Source: JAHBXL01 sp964409775
GTDB taxonomy: Bacteria > Planctomycetota > Phycisphaerae > Phycisphaerales > UBA1924
NCBI GenBank assembly: GCA_964409775.1
Contig: CAYPEI010000004.1
Location: 62,001-126,000, forward strand
Reading direction: 5' to 3'
Length of the DNA stretch: 64,000 nucleotides
Shown here piece by piece: positions 41,882 through 50,516 of the stretch. Positions within the stretch are counted from its first letter, which is position 1, and each line of letters opens with the position of its first letter. The position numbers and the translations under genes are program-made. A model generated the notes under the pieces. The model was not told the origin of the DNA and searched no databases. It was given only the letters and a program-made list of their open reading frames with translations.

Positions 41882-43198
41882 GTGCTGAAATGGGCCCTGG
41901 TCACACTCGCCGTTCTCGTTGTCGCTCTCGGGGTCGGCGGATACGTGGTGTGGACACGCCCCGCAACACAGGAGTTCATCGCCGGGCTCCGGGGCAAGCC
42001 CAAGGCGACGCTCGTCAAACTCGAGACCGTGCAGAAGGGGGACCTGACCCGATCCATCTCCGCGCCCGGAACCGTCGATGCCCGGACCCGCGTGAAGATC
42101 AGCGCCCAGGTCTCCGCGCGGATCACCGCGCTGCCGTTCCGCGAAGGCCAGGACGTCAAGAAAGGCGACGTGGTCGTCAGGCTCGACGCCGAGGAACTCC
42201 AGGCCAATCTCGATGCCGCCCGCGCGGGCCTGAGGGCCGAGGAGGCGCGGCTCGAAGGACAGCAGGCCGCGCTCGTGCGGTCCCGCAGCGAACGCGACCG
42301 CGTCCGTTCGCTGCACCAGTCCAAGGACCGCTCCGACGCCGAACTGGAGGCGATCGAGGCCGCGCACCTGCAGCAGGAGTCGGCCCTGCGAGTCGCCGAG
42401 CAGTCGATCGAGTCGTCCCGGGCCCAACTCCGGCGCGTCGAGCGCGACCTCGCCAACAGCGTGATCTCCAGCCCCATCGACGGCACGGTGACGCTCGTCA
42501 ACAACGAAGTGGGCGAACTCGTGCTCGGCACGTTCAACAACCTCGGCCAGACGATCCTCGAAATCGCCGACCTTACCGAGATCATCATGCGCGCCGAGGT
42601 CGATGAGGGGAACATCCAGCAGGTTGCGCCGGGACAGACGGTGACGGTGTTCGTGACGGCCTATCCCGGGCGGGAGTTCCCCGGCCGCGTGGACAAAGTC
42701 CGCCCCCAGAAGAAAACCTCGACCAGGGACGGCCGGAACTACTTCGAAGTCGAAGTCAAACTCGAACTCAAGGAAGACGAGAAACTGCTGCTCGTCGGCG
42801 GCCTGGCCAACTGCGACATCCACGTCGAGACCATGTACGACGTGCTCAAGGTTCCCAGCCAGGCCGTGCTCGATCGACGGATCGAGGAACTCCCGTCCGA
42901 AGTTGCCGCCGCCGCGACCGGCGTGGGCCGGAACAAGGCCTTCGCCCGCGTGGTCTATGTCATCGAGAACGGCAAGACCAGGGCGGTGCCGGTCTCGGTC
43001 GGTTCGAGCGACCTGCGATCCACGGTCATCCTGCAAGGCCTCGATCCCGGCGCGAAGGTGATCACCGGGCCGTACAAGGTGCTCGCCACGCTCAAGCATG
43101 ATCAGACTGTCGAGGAAGACAAGCCCCCGGCAGCCGCCGGCGGCGCAGCGGCCGTGGCGCAGAAGTCCGGCGGCGAGCCCGCCGCGGCCGGCCACTGA
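41882..43198 (+). CDS. MacA-like periplasmic adaptor (HlyD/RND-type membrane fusion protein)
   Basis: A 438-residue adaptor starting at the GTG at 41882: GGAG lies 9 bases upstream and the next residues form the anchor helix (LKWALVTLAVLVVALGVGGY). The lipoyl half-motif (SARITALPFREGQDVKKGDVV), a coiled hairpin of about residues 100-210 with charged heptads, the second lipoyl half (VISSPIDGTVTLVNNEVGELV), beta-barrel and membrane-proximal domains follow. The family links inner-membrane transporters to outer-membrane ducts. A Lys/Pro/Ala-rich tail ends it. Operon with the MacB-like ATPase 64 bp downstream. Confidence 0.88.
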   Translation: MLKWALVTLAVLVVALGVGGYVVWTRPATQEFIAGLRGKPKATLVKLETVQKGDLTRSISAPGTVDARTRVKISAQVSARITALPFREGQDVKKGDVVVRLDAEELQANLDAARAGLRAEEARLEGQQAALVRSRSERDRVRSLHQSKDRSDAELEAIEAAHLQQESALRVAEQSIESSRAQLRRVERDLANSVISSPIDGTVTLVNNEVGELVLGTFNNLGQTILEIADLTEIIMRAEVDEGNIQQVAPGQTVTVFVTAYPGREFPGRVDKVRPQKKTSTRDGRNYFEVEVKLELKEDEKLLLVGGLANCDIHVETMYDVLKVPSQAVLDRRIEELPSEVAAAATGVGRNKAFARVVYVIENGKTRAVPVSVGSSDLRSTVILQGLDPGAKVITGPYKVLATLKHDQTVEEDKPPAAAGGAAAVAQKSGGEPAAAGH

Positions 43199-43262
43199 GC
43201 GAGGTCGAGTCGCGGGAGGGGGGGTGGTGGTTTTTTTAAGGGACGAGGTTCCGCCGCTTCCG

Positions 43263-44120
43263 ATGACCATCGCGATCCGCAAACTCGAGAAGATCTACCG
43301 CGTGGGCGTCGAGCGCGTGCATGCGCTGCGCGGTCTGGACCTCACGATCGCCAAGAACGAGTTCGTCGCGATCATGGGCGCATCGGGCTCGGGCAAGAGC
43401 ACCCTGATGAACATCCTGGGTTGCCTCGACCGTCCCACCAAGGGGTCGTATGAACTCAACGGTCGGCAGACGCACAAACTCGGCGCGGGAGCCCTCGCAA
43501 AGGTTCGCAACGAGGAGATCGGCTTCGTCTTCCAGTCCTTCGAGTTGCTTTCGCGCCAGACCGCGCTGCAGAACGTGATGCTCCCTCTGCTGTATTCCAG
43601 CCGCCACGCCTTCAAGGCCCGGCGGATGGCGATCAGGTCGCTCGAGCGCGTGAAACTCCATGACCGCATGAAGCACCGGCCCAGCCAACTCTCCGGCGGC
43701 CAGCGGCAGCGCGTCGCGATCGCCCGAGCGCTGGTCAACGAGCCGAGTCTGCTGCTGGCCGATGAGCCCACGGGCAATCTCGACTCGCAGACCGCGGCGG
43801 AGATCATCGGGCTCTTCAAGGAACTCCACGCCGAGGGCCAGACGATCGTGATCGTGACCCATGAAGAAGACGTCGCCGGGTTCGCCGACCGCATCATCCG
43901 CCTTCGCGACGGGCGCGTCCTGACCGACTTCCCCACCAACCAGGACCCGGTGCACCGCGAGTACCTCAACGCCGTCGCCGGCATGGCCGCACGCGCCGCC
44001 GAAACCACGGCCCGAAAATCGGCCCCGGCGGCCGCCGGCGACCCGGTGCTTGGGACCGTTGGAGCGGTACAGGCGGTGGGCGGGGCGGGCGGGGCGGGTG
44101 GGGTGGGGGGCAGCGCGTGA
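43263..44120 (+). CDS. MacB-like ABC transporter ATPase
   Basis: A 285-residue nucleotide-binding subunit of the LolD/MacB group. Walker A is GASGSGKST (about residue 39), the Q-loop is in FVFQSFELLSRQTALQNV, the signature is LSGGQRQRVAIARAL, Walker B is LLLADEPTGNLDS and the switch His is in VIVTHEEDVA. The last 55 residues are a Gly/Ala-rich tail not seen in typical members. It powers the mechanotransmission-type permease encoded by the next gene, which overlaps it by 4 bp (GTGATC). Confidence 0.92.
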   Translation: MTIAIRKLEKIYRVGVERVHALRGLDLTIAKNEFVAIMGASGSGKSTLMNILGCLDRPTKGSYELNGRQTHKLGAGALAKVRNEEIGFVFQSFELLSRQTALQNVMLPLLYSSRHAFKARRMAIRSLERVKLHDRMKHRPSQLSGGQRQRVAIARALVNEPSLLLADEPTGNLDSQTAAEIIGLFKELHAEGQTIVIVTHEEDVAGFADRIIRLRDGRVLTDFPTNQDPVHREYLNAVAGMAARAAETTARKSAPAAAGDPVLGTVGAVQAVGGAGGAGGVGGSA

Positions 44121-45358
44121 TCATCTTCCGCCTCTTGCTCCAGACCGTTGTGCTCGCCATCAGCCAGATCTGGGCCAATCGGTTCCGTGCCGTCCTCACG
44201 ACGCTGGGCGTCATCATCGGCGTCGCCGCGATCATCGCCGTCGTCGGCGCGATGACCGGTGCGGAGCGATTCATCCTCGCCCAGTTTGAGAAGATCGGAA
44301 CCAAGCGTGTCTTCCTCGACGGGATGCTCCCCGACTCGATGCGCACCCGCACCACCTGGCGCGAGGTCCAACTCACCGAGCGCGAGATCCTCGCGATGCT
44401 GGAGCACTGCCCGTCGCTCGAACGCATCACGCCCATGTACTTCGGCGGCTACTCGATCCAGCACGGCGAGAAAAAGGTCGAGAGCGTGTCCGTCGTCGGC
44501 ATCTGGCCCGACTGGCACGAGATCGAGGGTCGCTCGGTCACGATGGGACGACCGTTCTCGAGCATCGACGAGCAGGAGCGGCGGCTCGTGTGCCTGGTGA
44601 ACGACCAGGCGATCACCGAACTGGCCCTGGATAACGACCCCGTCGGCGATTTCGTGCTCATCGGCGGCCGCAGGTTCATGATCATCGGCGTGGTCGAGAC
44701 CATCCAACTCGCCGGGATGTTCGGCGGCGGAGACACCTCGACCGAGGTCTTCATCCCCTTCTCCACCGCCCGCGTGCTCAATCCCTACGGCCACATCAAC
44801 ATGGCCTGGGGGCAGTTGCGATCGGCCGATCGCGCGGCCGATGTCGAAGGCGAAGTCCGCTTCGTCCTCCGAAAGATGCGCAACCTCGAGCCCGGCGACG
44901 ATGACACCTTCATGGTCCGCGTCTTCCAGCAGTACATCGACCAGTTCCGATCGGTCGCGGGCGCGTTGACGGCCATCCTCGGAGCCATGGTGTCGATCTC
45001 CCTGCTCGTCGGCGGGATCGGGATCATGAACATCATGCTCGTGTCGGTCTCCGAGCGCACGCGCGAGATCGGCCTCCGCAAGGCCGTGGGGGCCAGGCCC
45101 GCGGTGATCCTCATGCAGTTCCTGGTCGAGTCCGTCGTCCTCTGCCTCATGGGCGCGGGGATCGGCTGGGCGATCGGGCAGGGCCTCGTGTTCGTCGTCC
45201 GGCTGCTTCCCAACTCACCACTACCCGAGGCGAGCGTGCCCCCATGGGCGATCCTCCTCAGCGTGGGATTCAGCGTCTTCATCGGCGTGGTGTTCGGCAT
45301 GTTCCCGGCGATCAAGGCGGCACGCCTCGACCCCATCGTGGCCCTCCGGCACGAATAG
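44117..45358 (+). CDS. MacB-like ABC transporter permease (FtsX/LolE superfamily)
   Basis: A 413-residue permease with four membrane helices: an N-terminal one (about 15-40) and three near the C terminus (about 285-400), with a large MacB periplasmic core domain between, containing EREILAMLEHCPSLERI and GRRFMIIGVVETI. The FtsX part contains the conserved GGIGIMNIMLVSVSERTREIGLRKAVGA. MacB permeases do not transport across the membrane themselves but drive periplasmic cargo (antibiotics, toxins, lipoproteins) through adaptor and TolC. GTG start at 44117 overlaps the ATPase end. Confidence 0.9.
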   Translation: MIIFRLLLQTVVLAISQIWANRFRAVLTTLGVIIGVAAIIAVVGAMTGAERFILAQFEKIGTKRVFLDGMLPDSMRTRTTWREVQLTEREILAMLEHCPSLERITPMYFGGYSIQHGEKKVESVSVVGIWPDWHEIEGRSVTMGRPFSSIDEQERRLVCLVNDQAITELALDNDPVGDFVLIGGRRFMIIGVVETIQLAGMFGGGDTSTEVFIPFSTARVLNPYGHINMAWGQLRSADRAADVEGEVRFVLRKMRNLEPGDDDTFMVRVFQQYIDQFRSVAGALTAILGAMVSISLLVGGIGIMNIMLVSVSERTREIGLRKAVGARPAVILMQFLVESVVLCLMGAGIGWAIGQGLVFVVRLLPNSPLPEASVPPWAILLSVGFSVFIGVVFGMFPAIKAARLDPIVALRHE

Positions 45359-45390
45359 ACGATCCAAGCGACCAGCAGAGCGGGAGCGCT

Positions 45391-47154
45391 ATGCAGAGGA
45401 ACAGTTCATCGCAACGTGGTGCCCGCGCCCTCCTGATCGCCTCGGGCATCGCGGCGGGCCTCCTGGGCGCATGCGCCAATCCGCTCGGCTCCAGCGAGAC
45501 CGACTACGGCCGGAAGGTCGCCCCCGAACGCCTCCGCGCCATCGAGCGGTTCAATGCCGAGAGCGCCGCGCTGCCGCCCGCACCGGTCGACGAGAAGTCC
45601 CTCGCCGTCGGAACCCGCAAGCGATTCGAAGGTCTCGAGCAGGTGACCCTGACGCTCGAACAGGTCCGCGCCGCGACGCTGGCCAACAACCTCGATCTCC
45701 GCGTTGTGCTCATCGACCCCGTCGTCTCGAAGGAGCGCATCACCGAGGAGGAGGCGAGGTTCGAAGCGGTCTTCCGGCCCCGGGTCGGATACCGCGAGAA
45801 CGACAGCCCGACCTTCGACGTGACCGCGAGCAATCAGCAGGATTCGGGCTTCGTCGGCGCGGGGGTGGACATCCCCCTCCGAACCGGCGGTCGCGTCAGC
45901 GTCGATCTGCTCGAGTCCCGGTCCGAGACCAGCAACCCGTTCTACACGCTCAACACCGCGTACAACACCGACTTCACCGTCTCGCTGAGTCAGCCCCTGC
46001 TCCGCGGCGCGGGCCGCCGAGCCAATACCTACTCGATCCGCGTCGCCGCGTACCAGGACCAGATCACCCAGGCCCGGACGAAACTCGAGATCATCCGTCA
46101 ACTGGCCGCGGCGGACCGGGCATACTGGATCCTCGACGCCGCCCGCCGCGCCCTCGATGTCGCGCAGCAGCAGTACGAACTCGCCACCGAGCAACTCGCG
46201 CGGGCGAGGCGCCGCGTCAACGCGGGCGATGTCCCCGAGATCGAGGTGATCCGCGCCGAGGCCGGCCTCGCCGACCGCCTCGAGGCGATCATCGTCGCCG
46301 AGAACGCCGTCCTGCAGCAGCAGCGCACCGTGAAGCGCATCATCAACCAGCCCGGCCTGGAACTCCAGACCCGCACCATGATCGTCCCCGCGACGACGCC
46401 CGACCCGGTCCGCTATGCCTTCGATGCCGCGGCCCTCGCCGACCAGGCCGTCGTGAACCGGATGGAAATGCTCGAACTCGAGTTGCAACTCGCCCAGGAT
46501 CTCTCCACCATCGAGTTCACCAAGAACCAGGCCCTGCCCTCGTTCGTCCTCGACTACCAGTACACCATCAGCGGTCTCGGCTCGACCTTCCGCTCGGCCA
46601 ACGACCAGATGCTCGACAACAACTTCGAGTCCTGGTCCATCGGCCTCTCCGGGCAGGTCCCCATCGGGAACGAGGCCGCCAAGTCCCGGGTGAACCAGGC
46701 CATCCTCTCGCGGCTCCAGAGGCTCGCCACCAAGGATGCGCGGTCGCTCGCGATCCAGCAGGAAGTCCTCGCCGCGGTCGACAGTGTCGAAGCGGCGTGG
46801 CAGCGGATCATGGCCGCGCGTCAGAACGCCATCGCCTCCGGCCGCGCGTTCCAGGCCGAGCAACGGCAGTTCGATGTCGGCGCTCGCACCAGCACCGATG
46901 TGCTCAACGCCGCCGCGCAACTCGCCGATGCGCAGCGCTCCGAGATCCGCGCCCTGGCCGATTACCAGGTCTCCCTGGTCGACCTTGCCTTCGCCACCGG
47001 CACTCTGCTGGGAGCGTCCAAACTCGACTGGACGCCCCGGGACCCCCGCGGCGGGCCCGATGACGACCCGACCCCCCCGGCATTCCCGTATCTCCCCGAT
47101 GGTGTGGACCGCGGCCTGCCCGAAGTGGGCGCACTGGTCCCGTCCGGGGGTTGA
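45391..47154 (+). CDS. TolC-family outer-membrane efflux lipoprotein of the MacAB-like operon
   Basis: A 587-residue TolC-like duct protein. The signal peptide ends in a lipobox (LLGAC, Cys about residue 27). The two-fold repeat of helices and beta strands is seen in KLEIIRQLAAADRAYWILDA and SEIRALADYQVSLVDLAFATG. A C-terminal Pro/Asp-rich segment (GGPDDDPTPPAFPYLPDG) is unusual. GGGAG precedes the ATG. It closes a four-gene operon (adaptor, ATPase, permease, duct), so the whole tripartite machine is encoded together. It shares its region from SNPFYTLNTAYN onward in layout with the TolC-like gene at 30852-32477. Confidence 0.9.
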   Translation: MQRNSSSQRGARALLIASGIAAGLLGACANPLGSSETDYGRKVAPERLRAIERFNAESAALPPAPVDEKSLAVGTRKRFEGLEQVTLTLEQVRAATLANNLDLRVVLIDPVVSKERITEEEARFEAVFRPRVGYRENDSPTFDVTASNQQDSGFVGAGVDIPLRTGGRVSVDLLESRSETSNPFYTLNTAYNTDFTVSLSQPLLRGAGRRANTYSIRVAAYQDQITQARTKLEIIRQLAAADRAYWILDAARRALDVAQQQYELATEQLARARRRVNAGDVPEIEVIRAEAGLADRLEAIIVAENAVLQQQRTVKRIINQPGLELQTRTMIVPATTPDPVRYAFDAAALADQAVVNRMEMLELELQLAQDLSTIEFTKNQALPSFVLDYQYTISGLGSTFRSANDQMLDNNFESWSIGLSGQVPIGNEAAKSRVNQAILSRLQRLATKDARSLAIQQEVLAAVDSVEAAWQRIMAARQNAIASGRAFQAEQRQFDVGARTSTDVLNAAAQLADAQRSEIRALADYQVSLVDLAFATGTLLGASKLDWTPRDPRGGPDDDPTPPAFPYLPDGVDRGLPEVGALVPSGG

Positions 47155-47277
47155 ACGGTGTCCGGTCTGCACGCACAGGCCCCATTCGCCTGTTCTCTGT
47201 TCGGTATGTGATGTATGCTGAGAAGCGCGCCCTTCAGGGAGAGGGATGCCGGTGCGCCCGCACGAAGGAACCAGAAG

Positions 47278-50200
47278 ATGACCATGTTCCGGATCGTCGC
47301 TCTCGGCTGCGTGTTCGCGGCGGGCCTGACCGCCAGCGCTCAACTGCTCGAATCGCCCGGTTCCATCAAGCGGACCGAAGCCGGCGGCGGCGGCGGGGAA
47401 GACGGCGTGGGCGTTCGCGGGCCGGGCGCCGCGCAGTTCGTCAACTGGGAAGATCCGCACGTTCATCCGCTGGACATGACGCCCGACGGCCAGTTGCTGC
47501 TCGCCGTCAACACCCCCGACAACCGTCTGGAGGTGTTCTCGATCGCCTCCGGCGTGCCCGTCCGCGTCCGATCGATCCCGGTGGGCGTCGATCCGGTTTC
47601 CGTCCGCGCACGATCCGGCACCGAAGCGTGGGTGGTCAATCACATCTCCGACACGGTCTCGATCGTCGACCTTGTCGCGGGGAATGTTGTGCGGACACTC
47701 AAGACCAGGGACGAGCCGTGCGACGTTGTGTTTGCCGGCGGCGTCGGGCCTGGCGCAACGCGGGCGTTCGTTTCATGCTCGCAGGCCAACGTCGTGCAGG
47801 TCTTCGATCTGTCCAACCTCGCCGCAACTCTCGCTGAGGTAGCCATCCTCGGCGAAGACCCGCGGGCGATGGCGGTGAGCGCCGACGGCTCCCGCGTCAT
47901 CGTGGCCGTGTTCGAGTCGGGCAACCACTCGACGGTGCTCGGCGGCGGAAGCGCCACGACGACGACCATCGGCTTCCCTCCCAACGTTGTGAACGACACG
48001 TCCGGTCCATGGGCGGGCGCCAACCCGCCGCCGAACGCCGGGGCCGCGTTCGTTCCTCCGATCGCCGTCGCCAACCCGCCGCGCGTGAGCCTGATCGTGA
48101 AGAAGGATGCACAAGGGCGCTGGATGGATGACAACGGCGGCAACTGGACGACCATGGTCTCGGGTCCGGCCGAGCCGGGGAGCGGCGTGAACAAGTCCGG
48201 CCGCGTGCCCGGGTGGGATCTCTACGACTATGACCTGGCGTACATCGACGCCGCGACGCTCGAGGTCTACTACGCGACCGGGCTGATGAACATCTGCATG
48301 GCCGTGGGCATGAACCCGGTCACCGGGCAGGTGCTGCTGGTGGGCACCGACGGAACCAATGAGAAGCGGTTCGAACCAAACGTCAAGGGCACGTTCGTCC
48401 GCGTGCAGGGCGCCCTCGTAAGCGACCGCACGATGCCCAATCAGTCGCCCACCGTTCAATGGAATGTCGATCTGAATCCGCACCTGTCCGCGATGGGATA
48501 CTCGGTCGGGACGGTGCCGCAGGCCCAGCGCGACCTCTCGATCGGCGACCCGCGCGCGGTCGCGTGGCGATCGGACGGCTCGCTCGCCTTCATCGCTGGC
48601 ATGGGCTCCAACAACGTCGTCGTCGTCAACTCCGCCGGCGGCCGCGAGAGCAGCGGCGGCCCCGACCGCATCAGCGTCGGTCAGGGACCGACCGGCCTGG
48701 CGCTCGACGAGCCCCGCTCGCGGCTGTACGTGCTCAACAAGTTCGATGCCACACTCTCGACGGTCGACACGTCTTCACGCACGGTTGTCGCCACCACGCC
48801 GTTCTTCGACCCCACGCCGCAGGTGATCAAACTCGGACGGCCCCACCTCTACGACACCCACCGCACCTCGGGGCTCGGCCAGGCGGCGTGTGCCTCGTGC
48901 CACGTCGATTCCCGGTTCGATCGCCTTGCCTGGGACCTCGGCGACCCCGCCGGCGCCAGCATCGCCGTGAACTCCTCCAACCGCAACCTGGGCATGAGCA
49001 TCCCCGGCCTCAACTCCGGCTTCCAGGCCTATCACCCCATGAAGGGCCCGATGACCACGCAGACTCTGCAGGACATCATCGGCAAGGAGCCGCTGCACTG
49101 GCGCGGCGACCGTCTCGGCCTCGAGGAGTTCAACGGAGCGTTCGTCGGCCTGCAGGGCGATGACCAGGTCCTCACCGTCGCGCAGATGCAGCAGTTCGAG
49201 GACTTCCTCGCCACCATCACGTTCCCGCCGAACCCGTATCGCAACTTCGACAACACCCTGCCGACCAACCTCCCGCTCCCCGGCCACTTCACCACCGGTC
49301 GCTTTGCGCCCGCGGGCCAGCCGCTTCCCAACGGCAACGCCGTCGCCGGTCTGACCGCCTACCGCGCCCAGGGCGCGGCCGGCCTTGACAGCGGCGGCAC
49401 GATCTCCCTCGCCTGTGTGACCTGCCACACGCTCCCCACCGGCGCGGGCAGCGATTACCGCCTCGTGTCGGTCACTCTCCAGCCCTTCCCCGTCGGCCCC
49501 AACGGCGAACGCCACCTCGCGCTCGTCTCCCAGGACGGCGTCACCAACGTGACGATGAAGATCCCCCAGACCCGGAACATGTACGAGAAGACCGGCTTCA
49601 ACGCCACGCAGGTGCGCAACACCGCCGGCTTCGGCGTGCTCCACGACGGCTCCGTCGACTCGATCGAGCGGTTCGTCTCCGAGCCGGTGTTCAACGTCAC
49701 CTCCGATCAGATGATCGCAAACCTCACCGCGCTCCTCCTGGCCTTCAGCGGGTCGGACCTCCCCGCCGGCTCCACCAATCCCACCGCCCTCGAGCCGCCC
49801 GGCCCGCCCAGCAAGGACACCCACGCCGCCGTCGGCGCCCAGACGACCGTCGTCTCCGCCGCGACCGCCGACAACACCCTCATCAACGTCATGCTCGCCC
49901 TTGCCAACGCCAACAAAGTCGGACTCATCGCCAAGGGCGTGGTCAACGGCGCCGCCCGCGGCTGGAGGTACAACGGCGGCGGCGTCTTCCAGTCCGACAT
50001 TGCTTCGCAAACGCACACCACCGCTCAACTCCTCGCGCTCGCCTCGCCCGGGAGCGAAATCACGCTCACCGTCGTCGTCCTCGGAACGCAGACCCGCACC
50101 GGCATCGATCGCGATCTCGACGGCTGGTTCGATGGCGACGAGGTGTCCGTCTGCGCCAGTCCGGCGGATGCTGCGGACCATCCCGGCTCGCCGCTCTCGC

Positions 50201-50352
50201 TCGATGTCAACGGCGACCTGGTCATCAGCGTGCCCGACATCTTCGCGTTCCTGTCCGCCTGGTTCGCCGGCAACGCCGACTTCGACCACAACGGCGTCAC
50301 CGCCGTACCCGACATCTTCGCGTATCTCAGCGCCTGGTTCGCCGGGTGCTGA
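47278..50352 (+). CDS. Beta-propeller/di-heme cytochrome c peroxidase-like protein with GC-type dockerin tag
   Basis: A 1024-residue exported protein. A signal peptide (1-21) is followed by a YVTN/YncE-type beta-propeller (about 60-520) with repeats such as VRTLKTRDEPCDVVFAGG and LFIAGMGSNNVVVVN-like blades. A cytochrome c peroxidase-like domain follows, with two heme c attachment sites, CASCH at 538-542 and CVTCH at 713-717. The end carries two tag copies (VPDIFAFLSAWFAG, VPDIFAYLSAWFAGC). The fusion implies an extracytoplasmic redox enzyme with a binding scaffold. AAGGA lies 11 bases before ATG 47278; ATG 47284 is possible. Confidence 0.88.
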   Translation: MTMFRIVALGCVFAAGLTASAQLLESPGSIKRTEAGGGGGEDGVGVRGPGAAQFVNWEDPHVHPLDMTPDGQLLLAVNTPDNRLEVFSIASGVPVRVRSIPVGVDPVSVRARSGTEAWVVNHISDTVSIVDLVAGNVVRTLKTRDEPCDVVFAGGVGPGATRAFVSCSQANVVQVFDLSNLAATLAEVAILGEDPRAMAVSADGSRVIVAVFESGNHSTVLGGGSATTTTIGFPPNVVNDTSGPWAGANPPPNAGAAFVPPIAVANPPRVSLIVKKDAQGRWMDDNGGNWTTMVSGPAEPGSGVNKSGRVPGWDLYDYDLAYIDAATLEVYYATGLMNICMAVGMNPVTGQVLLVGTDGTNEKRFEPNVKGTFVRVQGALVSDRTMPNQSPTVQWNVDLNPHLSAMGYSVGTVPQAQRDLSIGDPRAVAWRSDGSLAFIAGMGSNNVVVVNSAGGRESSGGPDRISVGQGPTGLALDEPRSRLYVLNKFDATLSTVDTSSRTVVATTPFFDPTPQVIKLGRPHLYDTHRTSGLGQAACASCHVDSRFDRLAWDLGDPAGASIAVNSSNRNLGMSIPGLNSGFQAYHPMKGPMTTQTLQDIIGKEPLHWRGDRLGLEEFNGAFVGLQGDDQVLTVAQMQQFEDFLATITFPPNPYRNFDNTLPTNLPLPGHFTTGRFAPAGQPLPNGNAVAGLTAYRAQGAAGLDSGGTISLACVTCHTLPTGAGSDYRLVSVTLQPFPVGPNGERHLALVSQDGVTNVTMKIPQTRNMYEKTGFNATQVRNTAGFGVLHDGSVDSIERFVSEPVFNVTSDQMIANLTALLLAFSGSDLPAGSTNPTALEPPGPPSKDTHAAVGAQTTVVSAATADNTLINVMLALANANKVGLIAKGVVNGAARGWRYNGGGVFQSDIASQTHTTAQLLALASPGSEITLTVVVLGTQTRTGIDRDLDGWFDGDEVSVCASPADAADHPGSPLSLDVNGDLVISVPDIFAFLSAWFAGNADFDHNGVTAVPDIFAYLSAWFAGC

Positions 50353-50433
50353 ACCCGCGGCCGCCCAAGCCCGCGCCTGACGCGCGCCTCCTTCGCGCCG
50401 CGGCGTGAGCCCGCGCGCACCCAAAAGCACGGC

Positions 50434-50471
50434 GACGCCGCGGCTGACCGGCATGGTCCATCCGCGGCGTC
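50434..50471. terminator. Large inverted repeat between convergent genes (terminator-like)
   Basis: GACGCCGCGG at 50434-50443 is complementary to CCGCGGCGTC at 50462-50471 with an 18-base loop. There is no T-tract on either side, so it may stop both convergent genes only weakly or protect 3' ends. Confidence 0.45.
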
Positions 50472-50516
50472 GTCCGTGTTTCGAGAAGTGCAGGCCGAGT
50501 CCGTGCCAGGATCGTG

